A DNA stretch of 54,478 nt from an uncultured Lachnospiraceae bacterium (GTDB taxonomy: Bacteria > Bacillota > Clostridia > Lachnospirales > Lachnospiraceae), in NCBI GenBank assembly GCA_902788555.1, contig CADAKQ010000024.1, forward strand, positions 1 through 54,478, read 5' to 3'. Positions within the stretch are counted from its first letter, which is position 1; every line of letters begins with the position of its first letter. Below, in pieces: positions 34,296-43,051 of the stretch. Made by a program: the position numbers and the translations under genes. The notes under the pieces were generated by a model. It worked only from the letters and a program-made list of their open reading frames with translations, made no database searches and was not told the DNA's origin.

Positions 34296-34724
34296 ATGGA
34301 TAAAAAAAAGACTAAGGTTATATTTGAAGAGACACTTATGATATCTACCGGTATATTCTTTATGATAGGTATAGGTGGTGTTATAACACATCTTTCGGGA
34401 GGTGAATATTCGCTTGCCTGGTATCATCCGTTGTCAATAATATTTATTAGTTTTTTATGCTCGCTTCCCACCTTACTGCTTAAGGAAGCTGATGGCGGTA
34501 AAAGCGGAATTCTAAGAATTATTCTCCATTGCCTGTCACTTTTTGTAATCGTATCTGTCGCAGGGTATATATTTAAGTGGTATACTGATTTGTCCGGATA
34601 TATTTCGGTTATAATTATATTCTTCGTTGTATATGTGTTTGTATGGAGTTCATCTATCTGGATGGGCAAGATAGACGAGACGAAGATTAATAAGGCGCTT
34701 GAACAGTTTCGCGATGAAGAATAA
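34296..34724 (+). CDS. DUF3021 membrane protein
   Basis: 142 residues with four transmembrane helices, starting 2 bases after the LytTR stop. Family DUF3021 is regularly paired with LytTR regulators and is thought to act as an anti-activator. No motif allows a ligand prediction. Confidence 0.8.
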   Translation: MDKKKTKVIFEETLMISTGIFFMIGIGGVITHLSGGEYSLAWYHPLSIIFISFLCSLPTLLLKEADGGKSGILRIILHCLSLFVIVSVAGYIFKWYTDLSGYISVIIIFFVVYVFVWSSSIWMGKIDETKINKALEQFRDEE

Positions 34725-34793
34725 AATATTGAATAGAAAAAAGATATATATAATGCTATAATATTTTAAGCTAAAAAAGAGGGGAGGTATGAT

Positions 34794-36377
34794 ATGAAGA
34801 GAAAAATAACAGCTTTTATAATGATTTTTACATTTATTATACTTATACCGTCATTTAAGCTTCCGACACATGCAGCAAGTATAAACGGACATGATTTTGA
34901 GGTGTACTCTGGGTATTATTATTATGATCATCTTAACTCCGAGGAAAGAAAAATGTACGATCTTTTCAAAGCAGCTGCGGATGATTTGTTGTACAACAAT
35001 GCTATATGTGATCCGGAATTTCCTCAGGCAAGCATGTCGCAAAAAATCTCTTATTCAGGTGTTAATATAACAAGAGAAAGAGCGGAAGATATATATCTTA
35101 TGTTTGTGTATGATAATCCTCAGTACTATTTCCTTGAAAAAACGTTGATGTCTAATTACTATGCACCGGAGGTATGGATGGAGGTTTATGTTGAATTCAA
35201 AGATCCTGCCGTAAGAGCTAATGCTACAAATATGATTATTACTAATCTTAATACGATGGAAAATGACTTATCCATAAGACTCGAAGGGATAACCGAGGAA
35301 TGGGAAAAGGAGTTAATAATATATGAATACGTTATAGAAAAGCTTGAATATAATTGGGAATATGCAAAAACGTGGGAAACACTGGAACATTCACAAAGTC
35401 CATACAGTGCTATTATTGACAGATATACAGTCTGCACAGGTTATACATATCTTTTCTCGATGCTTTGCAGGTACTTTGGAATTGAGTGTATAAATATACC
35501 GAGTATCAGGGAAGGTCGTCATGTATGGAATATGGTTAAGATAGACGGAGTATGGTATAACGTAGATGTAACCTGGGATGATGGAGTATCATGGGGAGAT
35601 TATGCTAATTTCAATCTTACAAGCTTAGATATAAAGGACTCATGCCACACTCCTGAAGACTATCTGGCAGATTATACGCCTTTTAATGAGGCGACGGAAA
35701 TTTTTCCGTATGAACCGTCATATGATTTCTACGGCTATGACCCTTATGCTCCCGATCCGTTTAATTACGAGCAATATGTCGAGATAGAGATTGACGGTGA
35801 GTTGACAGAAATATTTGTCGATGAATTGGCGAGATACCAGGGATATATTTTCTATATGGATGAGGAAGATAATATAAGATGTTATGAAGAAGATACGATG
35901 AAGCCTGTGAAAAATGATTTTAAATGTGATGGTGTATATACTTATTATTTCCAACTTGACGGAACTGCAATGAGAGACAGATTAACTTATCATCCCGATG
36001 GAAAACATGTTATATATTTTGATGAAGATGGACATGAGGTATTCAGTGACTTCGCAAATGTTAAGATGACAATATCCGGTGATGAGGTAGATGATTACTG
36101 TTTCTTTGATGTAAACGGCTATTTGTATGTTGATGTTCTTACTTATGATAAGACAGGAAGATTCTTGTATTATGCAAATGAGTACGGTGTTATGGAACGG
36201 GATAAATGGTTTAAGTTTTCGGATACTGTTACATGGGCTGATGGTACACCTTGTGAAGGCATAGCAGGCGGCTTTGGTCATGCTGAGCCGGACAGCACAC
36301 TGCTTACTGACTTTTACACCGTTGACTGGGAAGGAAAACTGTGCTATATGCAAGGGAATGGTGTAGTATTATATTAA
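34794..36377 (+). CDS. Secreted transglutaminase-like protein with shared C-terminal module
   Basis: 527 residues. Signal peptide (K-R-K start, hydrophobic to about 22, cleavage near T-H-A-A). Transglutaminase-like core with catalytic Cys214 (T-V-C-T-G-Y), His243 (G-R-H-V-W-N) and Asp258 (N-V-D-V-T-W-D-D), as in bacterial surface proteases/cross-linkers. The last 154 or so residues (from about 374) are closely related to the end of the 15178 protein, with D-F-K-C-D-G, Y-H-P-D-G-x-H-V-I-Y and Y-V-D-V-L-T. That part looks like a cell-wall-binding module. GGGGAGG lies upstream. Single gene, ended by the 36395 terminator. Confidence 0.85.
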   Translation: MKRKITAFIMIFTFIILIPSFKLPTHAASINGHDFEVYSGYYYYDHLNSEERKMYDLFKAAADDLLYNNAICDPEFPQASMSQKISYSGVNITRERAEDIYLMFVYDNPQYYFLEKTLMSNYYAPEVWMEVYVEFKDPAVRANATNMIITNLNTMENDLSIRLEGITEEWEKELIIYEYVIEKLEYNWEYAKTWETLEHSQSPYSAIIDRYTVCTGYTYLFSMLCRYFGIECINIPSIREGRHVWNMVKIDGVWYNVDVTWDDGVSWGDYANFNLTSLDIKDSCHTPEDYLADYTPFNEATEIFPYEPSYDFYGYDPYAPDPFNYEQYVEIEIDGELTEIFVDELARYQGYIFYMDEEDNIRCYEEDTMKPVKNDFKCDGVYTYYFQLDGTAMRDRLTYHPDGKHVIYFDEDGHEVFSDFANVKMTISGDEVDDYCFFDVNGYLYVDVLTYDKTGRFLYYANEYGVMERDKWFKFSDTVTWADGTPCEGIAGGFGHAEPDSTLLTDFYTVDWEGKLCYMQGNGVVLY

Positions 36378-36394
36378 TGGAATAATATATTTAT

Positions 36395-36446
36395 AAAGTG
36401 CAACTTGGTTTAAGTTTTTTGCATCTTAAGCCAATTGCACTTTTTT
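36395..36446 (+). terminator. Rho-independent terminator
   Basis: Long imperfect stem 36395-36414 / 36424-36443 (AAAGTGCAA...TTGCACTTT) followed by T. Confidence 0.85.
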
Positions 36447-36536
36447 AATTTTCGGTTTTGTTGTATTCTGAATTTGTTCGAAAATCAGGTCAAAAGACAA
36501 TATGATATACGAAAAATCAAGAGAGAGGAAAAAAGT

Positions 36537-37436
36537 ATGAACGCAATTAAGGTAGAGCACTTGGTAAAAAAATACAAAGAGCACTTAGCTGTGGATGACA
36601 TTTCCTTCGAGGTAAATGAGGGAGAGCTTTTTGCATTCTTAGGAGAAAACGGTGCAGGCAAGTCTACAACTATAAATATTCTTTGTACAATACTTGAGAG
36701 AACTTCCGGAGATGTGAAGATTTTTGACAATGAGCTTGGCAAAGCCGATGACAAAATCAGAGATTTGATAGGCATTGTATTTCAGAATTCGGTACTTGAC
36801 GGTAAGCTTACAGTCAAGGAGAATCTATATACGAGGGGCTCATATTACGGACTTTCCAAGGCAGAGATTGATGCAAGACTTGAACAATTTATGGAGGTCT
36901 TTGAGTTAAAGGAAATCTGGAACAGAAAGTATGAGAAGCTTTCGGGCGGACAGAGAAGAAGAGTGGATATTATAAGGGCGCTTATAAATGAGCCTAAGAT
37001 ACTTTTCTTAGATGAGCCGACGACAGGACTTGATCCGAAGTCAAGGAAGATTGTCTGGGATTACATAGATTATCTTAAGAAGGAAAAGAGGCTTACGATA
37101 TTTCTGACCACTCATTATATGGAAGAAACAAGGGATGCAGACCATGTTGTTATACTTGATAAGGGCAAGATAATTGCCACGGGAACGCCGACAGAGCTAA
37201 AGACAAAGTACGCCTCATCAAGACTTGTGTGGTATGTGAATGAAAGTAAGGATAATGAAAAGCTTATAAAGGATTTTGAATATTCCTATGATGCGGACCA
37301 TTACAATATATTATTTAAGGATAATATAACAGAGTTTGTATATCAGAATAAAGACAGAATAACAGATTACGAAATTATAAAGGGAAGCATGGATGATGTA
37401 TTCCTCAACCTTACAGGAAGGGAGATGGCAAAATGA
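36537..37436 (+). CDS. ABC transporter ATP-binding protein
   Basis: 299 residues from ATG 36537 with GAGAGG upstream. Walker A G-E-N-G-A-G-K-S-T-T, signature K-L-S-G-G-Q-R-R-R-V-D, Walker B I-L-F-L-D-E-P-T-T-G-L-D-P, and the DrrA-like C-terminal extension of drug/lipid exporters. Four-base overlap with the permease start. Confidence 0.95.
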   Translation: MNAIKVEHLVKKYKEHLAVDDISFEVNEGELFAFLGENGAGKSTTINILCTILERTSGDVKIFDNELGKADDKIRDLIGIVFQNSVLDGKLTVKENLYTRGSYYGLSKAEIDARLEQFMEVFELKEIWNRKYEKLSGGQRRRVDIIRALINEPKILFLDEPTTGLDPKSRKIVWDYIDYLKKEKRLTIFLTTHYMEETRDADHVVILDKGKIIATGTPTELKTKYASSRLVWYVNESKDNEKLIKDFEYSYDADHYNILFKDNITEFVYQNKDRITDYEIIKGSMDDVFLNLTGREMAK

Positions 37437-38344
37437 GGAAGTTTATGGGATTAACTAAGAGAAATCTTCTTATATATTTTAAGGACAGACAATCAGTGAT
37501 TTTTTCGATGCTTACTTCTATTATAGTGCTTGTGTTATATATGCTTTTCTTAAAGAATACATACATTGATTCTGCGCACAGTGCCATGAAGGGACTTGAG
37601 GGCTTAATAGATGAGAAGGACATTGATATGCTTATCAACTTTATCCTGCTGGTTGGAGTAATCGGCTCAGCTCTTATCACAGTTCCGTATAACTGTCTGT
37701 CAACTATCGTAAATGACAAGGAAAATAAGATTGATTATGATATCTCTGCTACACCTTTAAAGAGATGGCAGATTGTACTTTCTTATTTTGTGGCATCAAC
37801 CATATCAGCATTTATTATGAGTGCGATTGTTCTGACAATAGGATTTTTGGTTTTATCGAGTCAGGGCGATATGTATATACCGGCAGAGAATATTGCCTAT
37901 GCATATGCACTTACTTTTCTTGGCTCATTATCAGCAACAGCCTTTTTTATGCTGATTATTATTTTCTTTAAATCATCATCAGCAAGCGGTGCGTTCTTCG
38001 GTATGCTCTCGGCTGCCTGTGGTTTTGTAATCGGTGCATATATACCATTATCACAGTTCTCAAAGGGAATACAGGTTTTCTGTAATTTCTTCCCGGGAAC
38101 AGGTGTAACCGTACTTTTCAGGAACACTATACTAAACGGACTTCTCGACAAGATTAACACCGACATAGGAGGAGTTGATAATGGAGAGTTCGTAAGCAGT
38201 ATGAAGGAAGCATTTAATTTTAAAGGAAGTTTGTTCGGAAATGATATAAGCCTGACCGGCATCGTATGGTATGTACTTGCATTTTTGTTTGTATGTATAA
38301 TCGCAATGGTGCTTGTATATCCGAAGGTGTATAAGAGAAAGTAA
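37433..38344 (+). CDS. ABC-2 type transporter permease
   Basis: 303 residues with six predicted helices and the long first extracytoplasmic loop of DrrB-like exporters; I-D-Y-D-I-S-A-T-P-L-K-R-W is the typical coupling segment. Overlaps the ATPase gene by four bases. Followed directly by the hairpin element at 38352. Confidence 0.9.
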   Translation: MRKFMGLTKRNLLIYFKDRQSVIFSMLTSIIVLVLYMLFLKNTYIDSAHSAMKGLEGLIDEKDIDMLINFILLVGVIGSALITVPYNCLSTIVNDKENKIDYDISATPLKRWQIVLSYFVASTISAFIMSAIVLTIGFLVLSSQGDMYIPAENIAYAYALTFLGSLSATAFFMLIIIFFKSSSASGAFFGMLSAACGFVIGAYIPLSQFSKGIQVFCNFFPGTGVTVLFRNTILNGLLDKINTDIGGVDNGEFVSSMKEAFNFKGSLFGNDISLTGIVWYVLAFLFVCIIAMVLVYPKVYKRK

Positions 38345-38351
38345 ACTAATT

Positions 38352-38661
38352 AGACATGGGCGTGAGCCTTGTCGCATACATTTTAAAACCGTATAATAAG
38401 TGACTTCAAGTTGGAATATAAATAAGCAGGTGTATATAAGAGCATTTGACCCGATTTGCGTAAAATCAAAAGCGAAAATTCTTTATGAGGCGCGTTAAAT
38501 AAATCGAACTGTTTGAGCGAAGCGAGTTTTCGATTTTTAGCACCTATAAAGAATTTGAGTGCTTTGATTTAGCAAATTGATGGTTAGCTCTTATATATAC
38601 CTGCTTATTTTTTCAACTGAAGTCATTAGTTTAGATGTGACAAGGCTCACGCACATGTTAA
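38352..38661. repeat. 310-bp long-hairpin element B (MITE-like, non-coding)
   Basis: The two halves are imperfect reverse complements over nearly the full length. The ends are GCGTGAGCCTTGTC (38360-38373) and GACAAGGCTCACGC (38639-38652); inner arms include AATAAGCAGG / CCTGCTTATT and TATATAAGAGC / GCTCTTATATA; the apex has AAATCGAA / TTCGATTT. No ORF of note. It fills the space between a permease gene and the end of the PAS-GGDEF gene. The apical part resembles element A at 227-307. Confidence 0.85.
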
Positions 38662-38667
38662 ATATGA

Positions 38668-40227
38668 TTATGCTCGTTTCTTGGCTTGCTTTACGCGGTA
38701 CATCATCTGGTCACTTTCGTGAATGAAGGCGTCAATATCGTCTATATTTCCGTTTGCAGATGCTGTTCCTATGCTTATGGATACCCCGAGATTCATAGGT
38801 GCAAATGATGCTTCGATTTCCTTTATGATTTCATTGGTACGTTTTTTGATTTCGTACTCGTTAAAATCCTCATCTGCCACAACTGCAAATTCATCTCCAC
38901 CAAGACGTGCAATTAAAGACTCAGGGAAATGTTTTTTTATAATTTCAGAGGTTTCTTTTAATACGCTGTCTCCCTTAGCGTGACCAAAGGTGTCGTTGAC
39001 ACGTTTGAAATTATCCATATCCATGAACAGAACGGTCATAGGTAAATCCTGATTATTGTATATATAATCAAAGAAATAGCGTCTGTTGTAAAGTCCGGTA
39101 AGCGAATCTGTGTTGGCATATTTTAATATTACTTCCTCGTATTCACGCTCACTTGTTACATTTCTGTAGAAACAATAATAACCGGTTACATTGCCAAAGT
39201 AATCAAAAATTTCCTTTTCAGTAACCATAAATATCTGGTCTTTTCCATTCAGGTTTATAATCAGCTCTTCTCTGAACAAATGGGAGGCTTCCTTGTAATG
39301 TCTGAGCTTTGTGACCTGTGAGACGGACTTTTTCCATTCGTTATAGTTAAATGTATCAAGATGCTCTGCGGCATTCATGAAGACCTCTCTGTATCTGCTG
39401 TTTGACTGAATATAATTCCAATCCTTATCGCATATAACAACTGCAAGAGGTATATTGTCTATAAGCATTTCAAGCTCAAGGCTTGTATTGTTAAAATCAG
39501 TTATATCATGACCTATGCCGACAGTTCCCATAACCTCACCGTCGCGTCCGTATAAAGGGGATTTGTAGGTCATAAAATGTCGCATACCGGCATCAGTTTT
39601 GACAAGCTCATCTGCTGTGATACGTGTTTTCTTTTCCATAACCTCACGTTCGGACTCAAGGCAGCGGAACTCTGATTTTCCACCATCCTCAGGTGGCACA
39701 TCCCATATATAGTTATGTCCCTTACCATGAACCATCTCGCGGGTTTTATGAACTGTATTTTCAAATTTGTCGTTTACCAGCCAGTGAATTCCTGCTGCGT
39801 CCTTGAACCATACTAAATCCTGAAGACTGTCCATAAGTGAGTAAAGCCAGGTCTTATATAACCATGCATTATACTTTGTAATAAGCATATTGACTGCACG
39901 ATTTAATTTAAATAACATGAAATCTTCGTTCATCATACCCGGCCATAAATCAATTATATTCTGCGGAAAGAAATCCACAACAGTATTTATATCATTTGGG
40001 GGACCGGCATATATTATATTTATATTGGATGGCTCTTTTGAAAAATAAGGCTTTAATGCATTTACATTATCAGATATAAGCAAATAATCCTGACCGTAAA
40101 TATCCTTAAATTCATCCACAGCTTCTATATTTAATTGAACATTTTTCACAGGCTTCATCTTCCACAAAAGTTCAGCGAGATTTTTGTTTTGATGGAGAAC
40201 CCTGATTCGTAAAATAATGCTGTCCAT
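38668..40227 (-). CDS. PAS-GGDEF diguanylate cyclase
   Basis: 519 residues. The N-terminal 110 or so look like a diverged receiver-type fold; then two PAS domains (about 130-260 with V-W-F-K-D-A-A-G-I-H-W, and about 265-370), then a GGDEF domain with D-S-L-T-G-L-Y-N-R-R-Y-F, R-L-G-G-D-E-F-A-V-V intact. No transmembrane segment, so cytoplasmic. GGAGG precedes ATG 40227. Single-gene unit. Confidence 0.9.
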   Translation of the reverse strand: MDSIILRIRVLHQNKNLAELLWKMKPVKNVQLNIEAVDEFKDIYGQDYLLISDNVNALKPYFSKEPSNINIIYAGPPNDINTVVDFFPQNIIDLWPGMMNEDFMLFKLNRAVNMLITKYNAWLYKTWLYSLMDSLQDLVWFKDAAGIHWLVNDKFENTVHKTREMVHGKGHNYIWDVPPEDGGKSEFRCLESEREVMEKKTRITADELVKTDAGMRHFMTYKSPLYGRDGEVMGTVGIGHDITDFNNTSLELEMLIDNIPLAVVICDKDWNYIQSNSRYREVFMNAAEHLDTFNYNEWKKSVSQVTKLRHYKEASHLFREELIINLNGKDQIFMVTEKEIFDYFGNVTGYYCFYRNVTSEREYEEVILKYANTDSLTGLYNRRYFFDYIYNNQDLPMTVLFMDMDNFKRVNDTFGHAKGDSVLKETSEIIKKHFPESLIARLGGDEFAVVADEDFNEYEIKKRTNEIIKEIEASFAPMNLGVSISIGTASANGNIDDIDAFIHESDQMMYRVKQAKKRA

Positions 40228-40355
40228 TAATATAATTCCTCCGTATTATTTACAGATATCGGCATTTTACCACAACTGATAAATTATGGCTATATTTTTT
40301 TACCATAATAATTGATTCGTTTTTTCTTAATATAACTAACGATTTTACTTATGAT

Positions 40356-41219
40356 TTATTGATTTCTTATTACCGATGAACGAGCCGTGTTAAATATTGA
40401 AGTGTATTTGTTTTTCTCTGATGCAAGGCAGGCTATATAGTAAACTGTATGGGCATCGTCATCAGTTATAGGTATATTGACTCTGTCGGGCATCTCGGAG
40501 CCACGCTCTATCATGCGGTCTGAATTAAAACAGGGAAGTGAGGAAGCAAATATCAGCTCATATAATGCATCCAGACTGTTTTGTATAAGAAGGTTTTCCT
40601 TTGGAAGATTATCTTGACATATCTTCATCCAAAAGCCGATATTTTTTGCTACAAGCATTCTTAATTCCTTCATATCCTCAAAGTTTACGCCTTTCCTTTC
40701 GGAAAAAGGATGGTCCTTCGGGACACTTAGATATATTCTTTCTTCAAGATATCTTTGACTGAAAAGTGCCTCGTCCTCCGGCTGTTCGTGTAAGATTGCC
40801 AGCTGGTAGATACCGTTTTTAAGACCTTGAAGAAGCTTGTCATCGTCCGTAATTTCAGACGTTATTGCCATATCGATATAGTATTCCTGTATATATGGAA
40901 GAAGCTCGCCTGTGGGAAACGGTGCGCAGCTTCCTACACAAAGGGTCCTTTTGCTTCGGTCAAAGGCTACAACCCTCTCTAACATTTCCCGGTCTGCCTC
41001 AAGAACTCTCTGTGAATACTCGGCGGCAAGCTTGCCGGTATCATTTAAGGAAATCTTGCTGTTTTCCCTGTCAAATAGCGGTACACCGAATTCCTCTTCG
41101 ATTTTTTTCATGGAACGGCTTAAAGCCGGTTGCGATATATGAAGCTCCTCGGCTGCGCGAAGGAGGGTCTTGTTTTTGGCAAAGGCCACAAGCTGTTCTA
41201 AAAGATAGATTTCAATCAT
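40356..41219 (-). CDS. LysR-family transcriptional regulator
   Basis: 287 residues, typical LysR length. N-terminal winged helix with L-L-R-A-A-E-E-L-H-I-S-Q-P-A-L-S-R-S and F-G-V-P-L-F-D-R, then a substrate-binding domain. Divergent from the aldo/keto reductase at 41497, with a 10-bp dyad between them, so it probably controls that gene in the classical LysR manner. Confidence 0.9.
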   Translation of the reverse strand: MIEIYLLEQLVAFAKNKTLLRAAEELHISQPALSRSMKKIEEEFGVPLFDRENSKISLNDTGKLAAEYSQRVLEADREMLERVVAFDRSKRTLCVGSCAPFPTGELLPYIQEYYIDMAITSEITDDDKLLQGLKNGIYQLAILHEQPEDEALFSQRYLEERIYLSVPKDHPFSERKGVNFEDMKELRMLVAKNIGFWMKICQDNLPKENLLIQNSLDALYELIFASSLPCFNSDRMIERGSEMPDRVNIPITDDDAHTVYYIACLASEKNKYTSIFNTARSSVIRNQ

Positions 41220-41318
41220 ATCGTATTTTCCTCACTTTATTACATAACAAAAAAATTTTATATCCACATATTCTTTATATGTATTAAGAATAAACTGAAA
41301 AGTTGCTTTAAAATATGT

Positions 41319-41345
41319 AATGGTATAACTAACACTTATACCATT
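41319..41345. promoter_or_regulatory. Palindromic LysR-type operator
   Basis: Perfect inverted repeat AATGGTATAA (41319-41328) / TTATACCATT (41336-41345), 7-base spacer, containing an ATAA-N7-TTAT core of the T-N11-A type. It lies between the divergent LysR and aldo/keto reductase genes. Confidence 0.7.
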
Positions 41346-41496
41346 ATACCTGATTGGCATTAGACAAACAAGAGTATTTTGTGTAATATTTGTAATCAGA
41401 GAGCAGGTTATATATAAGCTAAATGCAAGGCCAAAGTTTTATAACCAAAGAAAATAAACATACTGATATTTAAAAGGATTGAAAGGAGATTTTATT

Positions 41497-42336
41497 ATGG
41501 AGTATTTTGCATTAAACAACGGAACTAAGATGCCTATGGCAGGTATAGGAGTATTTATGATGTCACCTCAGGAGGCGGAAGCTTCTGTGGAAAGCGCTTT
41601 AAGAAGTGGTGTAAGACTTATTGATACAGCAAACGGTTATATGAATGAGAGCGGTACAGGTCGTGGTATAAAAAAGAGTGGCGTGGCAAGAGAGGATATC
41701 TTCCTTGTAACCAAGCTCTGGCCAACAGTATATGAGAAGGAAACCGCTGTTGAAGAAACCTTAAAGAGACTTGATACGGATTATATCGACCTTCTTTTCT
41801 TACACCAGCCGACTGACAACTGGAGAGAAGGATATAAGAATATTGAAAAGGCATATAAGGAAGGCAAAGTTAAAGCAATAGGACTTTCAAACTTCCCTGA
41901 AGAGTTACTTCAGGAGGCTATAGATACCATGGAGATTAAGCCACAGGTGGTTCAGGTTGAGGCACATCCTTATTTCCCACAGACTGAGCTTAAGAAGCTT
42001 CTTTTAAAGTATGATATGGGACTTATGGCTTGGTATCCTTTAGGACACGGTGATAAGAGTCTTATCGAACAGCCGGTATTTGGCAAGCTTGCCGAAAAGT
42101 ATGGTAAGTCCAATGCACAAATTATTCTTCGTTGGCATATACAGTCAGGAAATGTAGTTATACCGGGTTCAAAGAATCCGGATCATATCCGTGATAACTT
42201 TGATATATTTGACTTTGAACTATCTGCAGATGATATGGCAGAGATAGCAAATGTAGATAATGGTGTTCGTTATTATACGGCAACTCCTGAGGCGCTTGCT
42301 GCATATGCAAGTATGGAGCTTAAAGAGGATTTATAG
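41497..42336 (+). CDS. Aldo/keto reductase
   Basis: 279 residues from ATG 41497 (AAAGGAG). Complete tetrad: Asp/Tyr in L-I-D-T-A-N-G-Y, Lys in V-T-K-L-W, His in L-F-L-H-Q-P; N-G-T-K-M-P near the start and I-P-G-S-K at the cofactor site are typical of 2,5-diketo-gluconate-reductase-like enzymes. Divergent from LysR; followed 42 bases later by the broken flavodoxin. Confidence 0.9.
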   Translation: MEYFALNNGTKMPMAGIGVFMMSPQEAEASVESALRSGVRLIDTANGYMNESGTGRGIKKSGVAREDIFLVTKLWPTVYEKETAVEETLKRLDTDYIDLLFLHQPTDNWREGYKNIEKAYKEGKVKAIGLSNFPEELLQEAIDTMEIKPQVVQVEAHPYFPQTELKKLLLKYDMGLMAWYPLGHGDKSLIEQPVFGKLAEKYGKSNAQIILRWHIQSGNVVIPGSKNPDHIRDNFDIFDFELSADDMAEIANVDNGVRYYTATPEALAAYASMELKEDL

Positions 42337-42378
42337 GCAGCATTTTCAATAAATGAACATTTTTGGAGAGGTGATAAG

Positions 42379-42666
42379 ATGGCGAAGGCGCTTGTAACAT
42401 ATTTTTCAGTTTATGGAACTGCAAGAAAATTAGCCGAAGAGATAGCGAAGCAGACAGGAGCGGATATCATGGAGATAGAACCTGTCGTGCCGTACGACAG
42501 CAACAGGGATAATTATGATGCTCTGGCAAGGTATGCTAAGAAGGAGCATGACGAGGATATGAGACCGGCGATTAAAAATAAGCTTCCGATAGAGATGAGT
42601 GACGCAGAGAGCGGTGCATCAGGGGCAGTTAAGAAGTGGCTTGAAAAGCTGGCTGTTATGGCGTAG
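42379..42666 (+). pseudogene. Flavodoxin with internal in-frame deletion
   Basis: Codes 95 residues where the family has about 160-180. The N-terminal part (L-V-T-Y-F-S-V-Y-G-T-A, I-M-E-I-E-P-V-V-P-Y, R-P-A-I) matches a flavodoxin, but the central strands that carry the W-W and aromatic FMN-binding loops are absent and the sequence passes straight to a tail ending V-K-K-W-L-E-K-L. The phosphate loop is also atypical (S-V-Y-G-T-A). Ribosome site GGAGAGG is kept. Probably non-functional. Confidence 0.7.
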
Positions 42667-42687
42667 TAAATTAAAAATAACAAAGAC

Positions 42688-42724
42688 AACCCCCATCCTA
42701 CTGCAGGCAGGATGGGGGTTTGGA
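42688..42724 (+). terminator. Rho-independent terminator
   Basis: Perfect 12-bp GC-rich stem AACCCCCATCCT (42688-42699) / AGGATGGGGGTT (42709-42720); short T tail. Confidence 0.8.
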
Positions 42725-42854
42725 AAAGTTAGAATAATGAAAATTGAGGAGCATTATTATATGAATTCATTTACTTACAGTTATCCGGTTAAGGTTTATT
42801 TTGGAGAAAAGGCAGCAGAGAAAAATCTTGCTGCAGAGCTTGCCAAGGTTGGTA

Positions 42855-42906
42855 AAAATGTGCACGCATGGCACGTGTTACTTAACGCCATGCTTTGCAC
42901 ATTTTT
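42855..42906 (+). terminator. Strong hairpin with T run at the dehydrogenase break point
   Basis: AAAATGTGCA and GCATGGC (42857-42872) pair with GCCATGC and TGCACATTTT (42887-42905), 17 bp with small bulges, then T. It marks the 3' boundary of the remaining alcohol dehydrogenase sequence. Confidence 0.65.
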
Positions 42907-42935
42907 TATAGAGTCTGATATATTCCGTATCAATT

Positions 42936-42963
42936 ATGTGACAGGCTCACGCCCTTGTCACAT
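42936..42963. repeat. TGTGACA-type intergenic dyad, best-preserved copy
   Basis: ATGTGACAGG (42936-42945) and CCTTGTCACAT (42953-42963) flank CTCACGC; 28 bases in all. Reference copy for the dispersed family. Confidence 0.7.
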
Positions 42964-43051
42964 TTAATGATATAGGTTATTGCGGTTTGTTTTTTTTCGT
43001 TTTATAATATATTTATGTGTATGATTTATAAAGAACGAAAGGGGTTACTTT

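Larger units (their letters stand above)
42761..42967 (+). pseudogene. Iron-containing alcohol dehydrogenase, N-terminal stub
   Basis: ATG 42761 with GAGGAG upstream. The first 34 residues (F-T-Y-S-Y-P-V-K-V-Y-F-G, then A-K-V-G-K-N-V) match the start of butanol-dehydrogenase-like iron alcohol dehydrogenases, which are about 385 residues. At about 42862 the homology stops inside a strong hairpin, and the frame runs on into unrelated sequence to TGA-like end at 42967. The nucleotide-binding and metal-binding parts are gone. Confidence 0.65.

Noticed and set aside
42599-42760. Extended frame in front of the alcohol dehydrogenase stub
   Set aside because: It overlaps the flavodoxin gene and crosses a terminator; the true start is ATG 42761.
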